NCBI GenBank assembly: GCA_024685175.1
Contig: JAIKWD010000012.1
Location: 62,001 to 126,000 of the forward strand
Reading direction: 5' to 3'
Length of the DNA stretch: 64,000 nt
DNA from: Bacteroidales bacterium
Lineage (GTDB): Bacteria; Bacteroidota; Bacteroidia; Bacteroidales; WCHB1-69
Positions 47,415 to 56,073 of this stretch are shown here, piece by piece. Within the stretch, counting starts at the first letter, position 1. Every line of letters begins with the position of its first letter. The notes under the pieces were generated by a model, which saw nothing but the letters and a program-made list of their open reading frames with translations, did no database searches and was not told the origin of the DNA. The translations under genes were made by a program, and so were the position numbers.

Positions 47415-48515
47415 CTATGCCTCTTGATCTTGGCTGTGCACCAACTTGTCGTCAATGAAGATACGACCGCAGGCTTCGCAGACGATGATCTTCTTGTGCA
47501 GGGCGATGTCCAATTGGCGTTGAGGCGGAATCTTGCTGAAGCAACCACCACAGGCGTCACGCTCAATCTTCACGATGGCCAAACCATTATGGGCGCTTTT
47601 GCGGATACGCTCGAAAGCGGTGAGGAGACGTTGATCAACTTTAGCCTTCAACACATCGGCTTGTTGCAGCAATTCTTCCTCTTCCTTCTCGGTATCGGCC
47701 ACGATGACTTCCAATTCCGATTTCTTTTGGTTCAGCACCTCTTCCAACTCTTCGAGTTTCACCTTGGTTTCTTCGATTTGGGCCTCTTTTTCTACAATCT
47801 CAGCCTCATATTTTACTTTATGCTTGTCAGAAACCTGAATCTCAAGATTCTGATATTCGATTTCCTTGCTCAAAGACTCGTACTCGCGATTGTTTCGCAC
47901 ATTGTTCTGCTGCTCTTCATATTTCTTGATGGCAGCAAAAGCCTCTTCTTTCTTGGTGTTTTCAGAAGCGATCTTCGTCTTAAGGTTTTCTATTTCATCT
48001 TGGAACTTCGCAATACGGGTGCGCTTACCTTCACATTCGTCTTCATTGTCACGAATTTCTTCTGGAAGCTCACCACGAATCATGCGAATATCATCAATCT
48101 TAGTGCAAATTTGTTGCAAGTTGTACAAGGAAAGCAACTTTTGTTCAATGGAAAGTTCCTCGGCAGTGCCCTGTGTGTCTTCGTGTTTCTTCACTTCCAC
48201 TACACCGTCGGAGGTCTTTTCTACCGTAACATCATCATTCAAGACGGTAGGGGTTTCAACTTCAACTACCTTTATCTTGGCCGGAGCTTTTTTGGTAGCA
48301 GGCTTCTTCTCTGCAGTCTTCGGTTCAGCCGCTTTCTTTTCTGCGGTCTTTGCAGACGCCTTCTTGGCCGGAGCCTTCTTGGCAACGGTCTCTTTCTTTT
48401 CCGTCTCTTTCTTGGTTTCTTTCTTTACGGCGGCCTTTTTGGCAGTGGTTTTCTTGGTTTTAGGTTCTTCTACCTTCTCGGCAGCTTTTTTTTCTGTAGC
48501 TTTCTTTGTAGCCAT
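47415..48515 (-). CDS. Zinc-ribbon coiled-coil protein with histone-H1-like N-terminal tail
   Basis: 366 residues. The C-terminal ~240 residues are a long coiled coil ending in a four-Cys zinc ribbon (CGGCFSKIPPQRQLD ... CEACGRIF), as in the C4-type zinc ribbon family (zf-RING_7/CdsZ-like). The first ~82 residues are almost only Lys, Ala, Glu, Thr and Pro with KKAPAKKA-type repeats, like histone-H1/Hc1-type tails. This tail is not part of the zinc-ribbon family core. The basic tail could bind DNA, RNA or acidic partners. It follows nif3, and its own TACTTTTG box lies inside the nif3 3' end. Function unknown. Confidence 0.82.
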   Translation of the reverse strand: MATKKATEKKAAEKVEEPKTKKTTAKKAAVKKETKKETEKKETVAKKAPAKKASAKTAEKKAAEPKTAEKKPATKKAPAKIKVVEVETPTVLNDDVTVEKTSDGVVEVKKHEDTQGTAEELSIEQKLLSLYNLQQICTKIDDIRMIRGELPEEIRDNEDECEGKRTRIAKFQDEIENLKTKIASENTKKEEAFAAIKKYEEQQNNVRNNREYESLSKEIEYQNLEIQVSDKHKVKYEAEIVEKEAQIEETKVKLEELEEVLNQKKSELEVIVADTEKEEEELLQQADVLKAKVDQRLLTAFERIRKSAHNGLAIVKIERDACGGCFSKIPPQRQLDIALHKKIIVCEACGRIFIDDKLVHSQDQEA

Positions 48516-48546
48516 ATTATCTCTTAATTATTTGATTATCAGATAT

Positions 48547-49341
48547 CTATAAATACAAAACCTCTAAAATATCCATTTTAGAAATAGAGGCGGCAAAAGT
48601 AGTAAATTTTTCTTTTAATGCCTTATAAATAATTTCTTTAATAAAAAACTCTCCTTCATAGTGACCAATATCGGCAATGAGCATACGATTTTCGGCCTTA
48701 AAGAAGTCGTGGTACTTTATATCCCCGGACACATAGGCATCGGCTCCAGCGTATAATGCCGTTTCAATAAAGGAAGCTCCACCTCCGCCGCACACAGCCA
48801 CTTTCACAATCTTTTTCTCCATATCGCCCCGATATCTCAACGTCTTCAAGCCCATTTTCTCCTTGACGTAATGCAAGAAATCAAGGGTTGGCATCGGCTC
48901 CGGCAAGCAACCAATCCTACCCAACCCGTTGTGTTCCGCCAGTTCATCGAGCGTTGTGGGCACGAGCACTTGCACATTTTGCAAGCCCAACTTCTCGGCA
49001 AAGACATCGTTGCCTCCGCCTTGCGCGCTGTCGATATTGGTGTGCATGGAGTAAAGTACCATATTGTGTCCCAGCGCCTTACAAATGACAGCCCCCACGC
49101 GATTGGTGGGCTCTATCTTGCAAATACCCCGGCGCAGCATTAACGGATGATGTGACACCACCAAATTGGCATTCATGGCCAACGCTTCGTCAATGACCTT
49201 TTCGGACATCTCGAAACAAACCAACACACCCGTAATTTCTTGTTCCACGTCGCCGCATTGCACTCCGCAGTTGTCAAAGTCTTCTTGCAAACACAGTGGA
49301 AATTTTTCTTCCAAATAAGAGGTTACTTCTTTTATTTTCAT
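48547..49341 (-). CDS. Nif3-like dinuclear metal center protein
   Basis: 264 residues from ATG 49341; an in-frame TTG at 49371 lies within the promoter and is rejected. NIF3 signature: YLEEKFPLCLQEDFDNCGVQ, NLVVSHHPLMLRRG (metal-binding His pair), YSMHTNIDSAQGGGNDVFAE and VAVCGGGGASFIETALYAGAD, and HYEGEFFIKEI near the end. The family binds a di-metal centre and is annotated as GTP cyclohydrolase 1 type 2; its true role is uncertain. Followed by the zinc-ribbon gene, a pair often seen together in Bacteroidota. Confidence 0.92.
   Translation of the reverse strand: MKIKEVTSYLEEKFPLCLQEDFDNCGVQCGDVEQEITGVLVCFEMSEKVIDEALAMNANLVVSHHPLMLRRGICKIEPTNRVGAVICKALGHNMVLYSMHTNIDSAQGGGNDVFAEKLGLQNVQVLVPTTLDELAEHNGLGRIGCLPEPMPTLDFLHYVKEKMGLKTLRYRGDMEKKIVKVAVCGGGGASFIETALYAGADAYVSGDIKYHDFFKAENRMLIADIGHYEGEFFIKEIIYKALKEKFTTFAASISKMDILEVLYL
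48594..48601 (-). promoter_or_regulatory. -7 box for the zinc-ribbon gene inside the nif3 3' end
   Basis: CAAAAGTA on plus, reading TACTTTTG followed by CCGCC on minus. It overlaps the nif3 codons for Thr-Thr-Phe-Ala-Ala and lies 78 bases upstream of the zinc-ribbon ATG. Confidence 0.5.
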
Positions 49342-49360
49342 TTCTGTATTGTTTGAGTCG

Positions 49361-49368
49361 CAAAGATA
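49361..49368 (-). promoter_or_regulatory. -7 box upstream of nif3
   Basis: CAAAGATA on plus (TATCTTTG on minus), 19 bases before the ATG at 49341, right after the POT terminator. Confidence 0.75.
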
Positions 49369-49381
49369 CAATTTTATATAA

Positions 49382-49416
49382 AAAGGCGGGGCCTTCCTAT
49401 GGAAAGTCCCGCCTTT
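49382..49416 (-). terminator. Terminator of the POT transporter gene
   Basis: Stem AAAGGCGGG (49382-49390) and CCCGCCTTT (49408-49416) with an inner TTCC/GGAA pair. The minus strand continues with T5. Confidence 0.85.
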
Positions 49417-49447
49417 ATTAATAATAGTTATCTGCTAACGGCTATTA
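49417..49447. repeat. Seven-base-period array starting at the POT stop codon
   Basis: On the minus strand, TAA (stop, 49445-49447) is followed by TAGCCGT, TAGCAGA, TAACTAT, TATTAAT and then the terminator stem. The first two units have the same sequence type (TAGCNGW) as the arrays at 17540-17571 and 63687-63786. Confidence 0.65.
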
Positions 49448-51124
49448 TTGTGTGACGCGCTCGAGCCACTTCACCATACCGAGCATTACGCCCATGGAGA
49501 TGAGGCAGACGACGGCAAACACCAGCCAGCAATATTTGATGGGCCAAGCGTTGTACATCACGGGGCCGATCCAGAGGAAAATATTGCCCACTGCTGTGGC
49601 ACCAAGCCAGAGGCCCTGACACAAACCGACCATGTGGCGCGGGGCGACCTTGGAGACGAAGGACAATCCCAGCGGGGAGATAAACAACTCAGCTACAGTC
49701 AGGAAGAAATAGGTAACCAACAGCACCCACCAACCTGACTTGGCCAAACCTGCAGCGCCCATAGCCGCCTGATCCATACCTCTGAAAGTCTCGGCGGAAG
49801 GATAATTGCACACAGCTGACAGTGCCATCAGGAAGAGGTAAGCGCAGGCCGCGATACCCATACCGATGGCAATCTTACGAGGCGTTGAGATCTCCTTGCC
49901 TTTTTTCACCAACGAAGCGAAAATAATCATCACGATAGGAGTCAGGATAATGACGAAGAAGGGGTTCAGCGACTGCCAAATCTCAGGTGCAACGGCATCG
50001 GAGTTGACGAAGTCGCGGGCAAAGAAGGAGAGAGACTGTCCGTTCTGATGGAACGAGAACCAGAAGAAAACAGCGATGCCAAGCACTGCGAAGAGAGCAG
50101 CCATACGCTGTTTGATTTCCTTTGCCATGGCGTGTTTTTCTTCGACGGTATATTCAACGACGGTAGCTTTTTTCTCTTTCTTGAGCGGTTGCGGGAATTT
50201 CTTCTTGGTGGACAAGAAGATGGTCAAAGAGACGGCCATAGCAATCACGGAAGCGATGAAGGAGAAGTGGATACCGGAATTGAACACATCGATATAGTTG
50301 GAGGCGAAAGTGAAATTATCCACGAACTGATAACCGGGAAGCATCACTTTGTCGAGGGTCTCGGTGAACTTGGTGCCGCCATCGCCACCTTGTAGAATCT
50401 GATGGCAAAGGGCGGGCATGTCGGCGTTATAGACCAAGTGATGGACTTTAAGCCACCATTCGCGCAGCAAAGGAGCCACAAACGGGGCGATGACGCCGCC
50501 TATGTTGATAAACACGTAGAAAATCTGGAAACCAGAGTCGCGCTTTTCACGGGCTTCTTTCAAGGCTTCGGGGCCTTTCTTTGCAGCCTCTGCCTCAAAC
50601 TCGTCATACATCTTACCCACAATCGCCTGAAGGTTGCCCTTGAAGAGGCCGTTACCAAAGGCTATGCAGAAGAGGGCGACACAAGTGAAAATAAGGATGG
50701 CCCACCATCCGGCGCCAGCGTCCACGATGAAACCACCTTGCTTGCTGAAAAGCGGAATGGCCAAGGCCACATAGCCCAAGGCCATAGTGATGAGTCCAGC
50801 CTGGATGGTCTTGTTATAGTTCTGCGTACGGTCGGCAATGATACCACCCACCAAACTCAACACATAGATACCACAATAGAAAACAGAATAAATGGCTCCT
50901 GCATGAGCATCGGACAAACCGAATTTGGAGACGAGGAAGAGAGCTAGCACTGCATTCATGATGTAGTACCCGAAACGCTCTCCCATATTGCTTAATGCAG
51001 CGGCAATCAACCCCTTGGGATGATTTCGCATGGCTTCGCGTACATAATAAACCAAGAAAGGTATGATGACAATCAAAATACCAATCAAAAAGGTCACGGT
51101 ACGATGTTCTTGAAAAAATGACAT
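49445..51124 (-). CDS. Proton-dependent oligopeptide transporter (POT/PTR2 family)
   Basis: 559 residues with about 14 transmembrane helices. Family blocks: MGERFGYYIMNAVLALFLVS at helix 1, GGIIADRTQNYNKTIQAGL, and AELFISPLGLSFVSKVAPRH near the end (PTR signature). The helix-1 motif normally reads E-x-x-E-R-F-x-Y-Y, with the first Glu involved in proton coupling; here that place is Asn (N-M-G-E-R-F-G-Y-Y). A periplasmic-looking insertion of about 60 residues (around 230-290) contains GDGGTKFTETLDKV. It lies 40 bases after the thioredoxin stop. Confidence 0.9.
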   Translation of the reverse strand: MSFFQEHRTVTFLIGILIVIIPFLVYYVREAMRNHPKGLIAAALSNMGERFGYYIMNAVLALFLVSKFGLSDAHAGAIYSVFYCGIYVLSLVGGIIADRTQNYNKTIQAGLITMALGYVALAIPLFSKQGGFIVDAGAGWWAILIFTCVALFCIAFGNGLFKGNLQAIVGKMYDEFEAEAAKKGPEALKEAREKRDSGFQIFYVFINIGGVIAPFVAPLLREWWLKVHHLVYNADMPALCHQILQGGDGGTKFTETLDKVMLPGYQFVDNFTFASNYIDVFNSGIHFSFIASVIAMAVSLTIFLSTKKKFPQPLKKEKKATVVEYTVEEKHAMAKEIKQRMAALFAVLGIAVFFWFSFHQNGQSLSFFARDFVNSDAVAPEIWQSLNPFFVIILTPIVMIIFASLVKKGKEISTPRKIAIGMGIAACAYLFLMALSAVCNYPSAETFRGMDQAAMGAAGLAKSGWWVLLVTYFFLTVAELFISPLGLSFVSKVAPRHMVGLCQGLWLGATAVGNIFLWIGPVMYNAWPIKYCWLVFAVVCLISMGVMLGMVKWLERVTQ

Positions 51125-51164
51125 AGTTGTATTATTTAATTAGTAAAAGATTAATTTTTCAGGA

Positions 51165-51479
51165 TTATAAGTATTTATTCACCTTCTCTACCAAGTCCTC
51201 CTTGCTGATGATGCCTACGTGGGTGTCCACCACCTCCTTGTTCTTGACGAAGACCAGCATAGGGATATTCATCACGCCGAACTGGATAGCCAGTTCATTG
51301 TTTTCGTCAGTGTCGCACTTGCCGATGACGGCCTTGCCCTCAAATTCGGCGGCTACTTCTTCGACGATAGGTCCAATATGACGACAAGGACCACACCACG
51401 GTGCCCAGAAGTCAATAACAACCAGCTTGTCACCATTGACAAGGGTCTCAAAATTAGAAGAGTCAATTGCTAATGCCAT
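51165..51479 (-). CDS. trxA: Thioredoxin
   Basis: 104 residues from ATG 51479 (MALAIDSSNFETLVNGDKLV). Active site WAPWCGPCRHIGPI at about residues 26-39, cis-Pro loop MNIPMLVFVK. The frame stays open far upstream, but that part is antisense to purA and is not coding. No signal peptide, so cytoplasmic reductant for e.g. ribonucleotide reductase. A TATTTTTG box is 40 bases upstream, divergent from purA. Confidence 0.97.
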   Translation of the reverse strand: MALAIDSSNFETLVNGDKLVVIDFWAPWCGPCRHIGPIVEEVAAEFEGKAVIGKCDTDENNELAIQFGVMNIPMLVFVKNKEVVDTHVGIISKEDLVEKVNKYL

Positions 51480-51519
51480 AATTACAATATTTTTAGGGTT
51501 ACGAATAATTTCAAAGTTG

Positions 51520-51527
51520 CAAAAATA
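51520..51527 (-). promoter_or_regulatory. -7 box upstream of thioredoxin
   Basis: CAAAAATA on plus, TATTTTTG on minus. Divergent from the purA box at 51565. Confidence 0.7.
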
Positions 51528-51564
51528 CAAAAAAATGAATATGTGAAGAGCAGTAAAAAAAGTG

Positions 51565-51572
51565 TATTTTTG
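51565..51572 (+). promoter_or_regulatory. -7 box upstream of purA
   Basis: TATTTTTG, 36 bases before the purA ATG. Confidence 0.75.
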
Positions 51573-51608
51573 CAGCATTATCAAAACCGCTAAACTTTCT
51601 ATTATCTG

Positions 51609-52886
51609 ATGGAACACAAGAAAATAGACATTGTGCTTGGATTGCAATGGGGCGATGAAGGCAAAGGCAAGATCGTAGATGCCGTAACCCCGAATTATGA
51701 TGTGGTAGCCCGATTTCAGGGCGGCCCCAACGCAGGACACTCGTTGGAGTTCAACGGCATTCGCCATGTGCTGCATATCATTCCCTCCGGCATTTTCCAC
51801 AAGGAGAAAATCAACGTTATCGGCAATGGTGTCGTCATAGATCCTATAACCTTCAAGGAGGAGATCGACGCTTTGGAGGCCATGGGTCTTACCCCCACCG
51901 CCAATCTGTTCATCTCCAAGAAGGCGCACCTCATCCTGCCCACCCATAAGTTGCTCGACGCCGCTTACGAGTCCCGCAAGGGTGACCAAAAGATCGGCTC
52001 CACGCTCAAAGGCATCGGTCCGACCTATACGGACAAGACCGCCCGCACTGGCCTGCGCGTTTGCGACCTGCTGTCCGATACCTTCAACGACAAATACCAA
52101 AAGGCCAAGGCCCAACATATAGAACTGCTCGACCAATTGCACTTCGACCACAGCACGATGTTGCCCGACCTTGACCAGAAATGGTTGGCATCGCTTGCCA
52201 CTTTGCGCAAGTTCACCTTCATCGACAGCGAATACGAGCTGTACGACTACATCCAAGGGGGCAAGTCCGTGTTGGCCGAGGGCGCGCAGGGCACAATGCT
52301 CGACCTTGAGTTCGGCGCCTATCCTTTCGTGACCTCTTCGAACACCATCGCCGCCGGCGCCTTCACAGGCCTCGGCCTCGACCCGCACTTCGCCGGCAAG
52401 GTCCTCGGCATCGTCAAGGGCTATTGCACCCGCGTGGGCAGCGGTCCGTTCCCCACTGAACTGTTCGATGCCACCGGCGAACAACTCCGCAAGCAAGGCA
52501 ATGAGTACGGTGCCACCACCGGCCGTCCGCGCCGTTGTGGCTGGCTCGACCTCGTGGCCCTCAAGTATGCCCTTATGATCAACGGCGTCACCGATATCGC
52601 CCTCACCAAGGCCGACGTGATGTCCAATTTCGAGACTATCCAAATTTGTACGGCCTACAAGGTCAACGGAGAACTCACCACCAAGATGCCCACCGCCTCC
52701 GACGTTGACATCGAACCGGTCTACACCCCGCTCAAAGGCTGGATGCAAGACGTGAGCCAATGCAAGACCTACGAAGAACTGCCCCAGGCCTTCAAGGACT
52801 ATATCCAGTTCATCGAGCAGGAGACCCGCACCAAGATCTCCATCGTCTCCTTAGGTCCAGACCGCGACGCCACCATCTTCAGATAA
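51609..52886 (+). CDS. purA: Adenylosuccinate synthetase
   Basis: 425 residues. GTP-binding QWGDEGKGKIVDAVTPNYDV near the N-terminus (phosphate loop), GGPNAGHSL, GSTLKGIGPTYTDKTARTGL, AEGAQGTMLDLEFGAYPFVT, STRVGSGPFPTEL-type block (CTRVGSGPFPTEL) and TGRPRRCGWLDLVAL. It joins IMP and aspartate with GTP to form adenylosuccinate on the way to AMP. The TldD-like gene begins 5 bases later and probably shares the transcript. Confidence 0.98.
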   Translation: MEHKKIDIVLGLQWGDEGKGKIVDAVTPNYDVVARFQGGPNAGHSLEFNGIRHVLHIIPSGIFHKEKINVIGNGVVIDPITFKEEIDALEAMGLTPTANLFISKKAHLILPTHKLLDAAYESRKGDQKIGSTLKGIGPTYTDKTARTGLRVCDLLSDTFNDKYQKAKAQHIELLDQLHFDHSTMLPDLDQKWLASLATLRKFTFIDSEYELYDYIQGGKSVLAEGAQGTMLDLEFGAYPFVTSSNTIAAGAFTGLGLDPHFAGKVLGIVKGYCTRVGSGPFPTELFDATGEQLRKQGNEYGATTGRPRRCGWLDLVALKYALMINGVTDIALTKADVMSNFETIQICTAYKVNGELTTKMPTASDVDIEPVYTPLKGWMQDVSQCKTYEELPQAFKDYIQFIEQETRTKISIVSLGPDRDATIFR

Positions 52887-52891
52887 AACCT

Positions 52892-55876
52892 ATGCGCAGA
52901 CATATCCTTCTCATCCTGTTGATGTGGTGTCCCTTATTTGTCACCATAGGCACGGCCCAGACAGCCGACGAAGAGAAGGCATTTGTTTCCGCCTTGTCCG
53001 ATTTCATCCAACAACAACACCAGTCATACCGCTACAACCAAGTACCTGTCTGTTCCCTCGCCCTGCAGATTCAATATGTGGACGATTATTTGTTGGAATC
53101 TCATCTTGGCAGCCTGACGGCCAACCGCCATCAGACCTATAAGACGATGAAAGTATATATGATTGTTGGAAATCCTCAAGCTGGACGATACATTGAGAGC
53201 ACCACTAATCAGGATATCTACATCCCTCTTGACTTTAACTCGTTGGTTGCCAAACAAATTCTCAAGGACGAGATTCATCGACTATATACTGAAGCCGAGC
53301 AGGAATACAGACTTTGCCAAGCTCGAGCGAAAGTTGGCACGCCCTGGCCTTCAAATCCTACTTTTTCACCCCTGTCCACACCTTCTTTTGTAAACCATAT
53401 TTATAGTCTCAATAGTCCTTACACTTGGGAGTCATTGGAGGATTATTTTTCTCCCGAGACCAAACCCGAGCATTGGGGCAAAACACTGAACGAGTACACC
53501 CAGCTTTGGAACACCCTTGAGAACATCCATGAAGGAAAAGCCGTTTTACATAATGCCTGTTTACGTATTTATAAACTCGATCAAGAAGGAGCAGTAATTG
53601 CTTCAAATTACGACAACGCCATACTAACTATTTCTGCCACAGCATTGGATTCCGAGCATCGGCCTTTAACCTTTGAAAAACAGTACATGCTAGCGGATCG
53701 CAACGACTTACCACGAGTTTCCACCATTCACCAGGACATGATGACCATGAACGAGAATCTGCTCAAGATGGTGGAGTCGGCGCAAGCCGAAAACATCCAT
53801 TGTCCCGTTCTATTTGCTTCCCCTGCTGCCGCTCAAGTGCTTTATCACGCTTATCTTTCTCAAAATCGCACGCTGGATCAAAATGCTTTCCTAACATATA
53901 AAGAGCCCCAATTCTTTTTCGAATTAACTGCGACCACGCCACTAACTGAAAAAGAGCTCATCCAAAAGCTGAAACAACAAATCAGAATGCAGGGCGACGC
54001 GTATGGATACTATGTGAAGAGTATCCGTTACGATGAAAAGCTGGGATTTATCGCGCAAGAAGCATACCGCGTATATGGTGATGATAAAAGCAACGAGCCT
54101 GTACATGGATTCGCTTTTGCCGACGCTTCATCTCTTTGGTCACAAGTTATAGCTTGTGGCAACGAACGTGAGCAAGGAGATCTCTATGTTCCTGCCTTTG
54201 AACTTGGAGCTCCGGTTGTATGTTTGGCCCCCTCCGTTCTTTGCGCCAAGGCAAAGACGTATGCCCTAAACACAACCATCCCTCTTTCATTATTGAGTCC
54301 TGCACCCGAAACCAAAGAGGTTAACTCCCCATTCTCCGAATTTGTTTTTCAAGCCATGCAAGAAGAGTTCAACAATTTCATGGAGGACACTTTATTGCAA
54401 ACCACCCCTAAACCATACAATGTTGAATATCTCATAACCGACGCCAAGACATTCACGCTAAAGAGCATTTTGGGCAGTACCGTCACTTCTACCGAAGAAC
54501 CTGTACGTTCGGTTACTGCACGTGTACTTGTAGGAGATGACCAGATTAATAACACTCCCTTTTCCGAAAAGCCCGTCTCCAAACATTACAATCTTCCTCT
54601 AGACATTCATTATAACAACACACTCCACACTTTGCACCAAGCCACAGAAGATGCCTACAGACAGGCTTTGGTGGATTATGCTTTAAAGCAAGATCAATTA
54701 GAGAAAATGTACGCCACGCAGAACACCATACTAGATGATCGCTCTAAAGCTCGCACAAAGTCCTTTTTTATCAGCCAACCTGATGAACCCGTGAATATGT
54801 CCCATATCCAGGACCTTGCCAATAATATCTCCGCTTTTTTTCCGCAGGATTCCTTAATACATTCCAGCGTTGAATTTACTATATATCAAGGAATGACGTA
54901 TTGCCTCTCGACTCCTAACGTGCAATACTCACAGCTTTTCAACCTCATCGCTTTGGACTTGCGTGCTGAGACCTCAACCGATAATGGAGAACTATTGCAA
55001 GACCACACACGTGGGTTATACCAAAGTATCTCTGACCTTCCTACCACCGACGAGCTGATCAATCAGGTGAACCTAATGGTGGATCGTCTACGAGAATTCC
55101 GCAGTGCACCCACGATGAACGAGATCTACGATGGTCCGGTGTTGGTTTCTGGAGAGGCAGTGCCCACACTGTTCGTTCGCGCTTTCTTGGATGGGGATCC
55201 TTCTCTTTTGGCCGATCGTACCGCACAAAACTATTGGGAGAATTTCAAAAACAAGTCTGTGGCCTCCAACAATGTTAGCGTCATTGCCAACTATAAGCAA
55301 GACCAGTTTAAACAGACCTCACTATTAGGCCACTATACCGTGGATGCCGAGGGTGTGCCAACACATGAAAAATTCACCCTCATAGACAATGGCTCATTAA
55401 TAGGGCTTATAACCAATCGCATTCCGACTCGCTTCGGCCGATACTCAAATGGACATCAGCGTCTCTACATACGCGACCGCCAATTGACCACAGACGTGGG
55501 CCCCGGCGTGCTCGAAATGACATGTCGCAACATCATGGAGGAAGTGGCGCTCGAAAAAGAACTCCTGAAACAAGCCCGAAGCGCAGGATACAAATATGCA
55601 TACGAAATTGTAAAGACATCGGAAGATGGTTTGCAACCCCTTTTCGTCTATCGTATTAAAGTGTCCAATGGCCAAAAGACACCCGTACGGTTGGTTCGTG
55701 CCGAACCTTTGGATATTAGTTTGTTTTCCTGCGTAAATAATGCATCCAACGACCAAAACGCCACTAACTTGATGTTTGGCGGGCAAGAGACAGACCACTT
55801 CTCGCTCTCGGGTACTCCAATAAGCATCATAGCACCAACACAGTTGCTTTTTGGACATATAAAGTTACAACCATGA
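52892..55876 (+). CDS. Secreted protein with two tandem TldD/PmbA-like (U62) units, no HExxxH
   Basis: 994 residues from ATG 52892; a longer open frame upstream lies inside purA. Signal peptide at about 1-22 (ends GTAQ). The C-terminal unit (about 480-994) resembles TldD/PmbA proteins: YDGPVLVSGEAVPTLFVRAF (746-765), TLIDNGSLIGLITNRIPT, GRYSNGHQR and ISIIAPTQLLFGHIKL at the end. The N-terminal unit (about 28-458) is a shorter copy: LESHLGSLTAN matches LKSILGSTVTS, CPVLFASPAAAQVLYHAY matches the GPVL block, and VVCLAPSVLCAKAK matches the ending. The metalloprotease HExxxH of TldD is absent from both copies. The gene looks more AT-rich than purA and pyrB. Function unknown. Confidence 0.7.
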   Translation: MRRHILLILLMWCPLFVTIGTAQTADEEKAFVSALSDFIQQQHQSYRYNQVPVCSLALQIQYVDDYLLESHLGSLTANRHQTYKTMKVYMIVGNPQAGRYIESTTNQDIYIPLDFNSLVAKQILKDEIHRLYTEAEQEYRLCQARAKVGTPWPSNPTFSPLSTPSFVNHIYSLNSPYTWESLEDYFSPETKPEHWGKTLNEYTQLWNTLENIHEGKAVLHNACLRIYKLDQEGAVIASNYDNAILTISATALDSEHRPLTFEKQYMLADRNDLPRVSTIHQDMMTMNENLLKMVESAQAENIHCPVLFASPAAAQVLYHAYLSQNRTLDQNAFLTYKEPQFFFELTATTPLTEKELIQKLKQQIRMQGDAYGYYVKSIRYDEKLGFIAQEAYRVYGDDKSNEPVHGFAFADASSLWSQVIACGNEREQGDLYVPAFELGAPVVCLAPSVLCAKAKTYALNTTIPLSLLSPAPETKEVNSPFSEFVFQAMQEEFNNFMEDTLLQTTPKPYNVEYLITDAKTFTLKSILGSTVTSTEEPVRSVTARVLVGDDQINNTPFSEKPVSKHYNLPLDIHYNNTLHTLHQATEDAYRQALVDYALKQDQLEKMYATQNTILDDRSKARTKSFFISQPDEPVNMSHIQDLANNISAFFPQDSLIHSSVEFTIYQGMTYCLSTPNVQYSQLFNLIALDLRAETSTDNGELLQDHTRGLYQSISDLPTTDELINQVNLMVDRLREFRSAPTMNEIYDGPVLVSGEAVPTLFVRAFLDGDPSLLADRTAQNYWENFKNKSVASNNVSVIANYKQDQFKQTSLLGHYTVDAEGVPTHEKFTLIDNGSLIGLITNRIPTRFGRYSNGHQRLYIRDRQLTTDVGPGVLEMTCRNIMEEVALEKELLKQARSAGYKYAYEIVKTSEDGLQPLFVYRIKVSNGQKTPVRLVRAEPLDISLFSCVNNASNDQNATNLMFGGQETDHFSLSGTPISIIAPTQLLFGHIKLQP

Positions 55877-56057
55877 CCCTCCTCTACTAACATCCTACTG
55901 ATCCAATGGATCTTAAGCCTGCCGACCTCTTACGTTAGTTTATGCATATATACCTATATGTCAATGTTTTACATATAACACGTTTTCTGTTGCGCGCATT
56001 GATAAAAATTGTTGAAAAAAAATGAAAGAAATATTCAGCAGAAAAAAACTATTTCTC

Positions 56058-56065
56058 TATTTTTG
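56058..56065 (+). promoter_or_regulatory. -7 box upstream of pyrB
   Basis: TATTTTTG. Predicted transcription start is only a few bases before the leader ORF ATG at 56074. The rest of the 55877-56057 gap is AT-rich with no gene; it holds a short GATCCAATGGATC palindrome. Confidence 0.75.
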
Positions 56066-56073
56066 CAAAGATT

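Noticed and set aside
51480-52760. Long N-terminal extension of the thioredoxin frame
   Set aside because: This part is antisense to purA; thioredoxin starts at ATG 51479 with normal length and its own promoter upstream.
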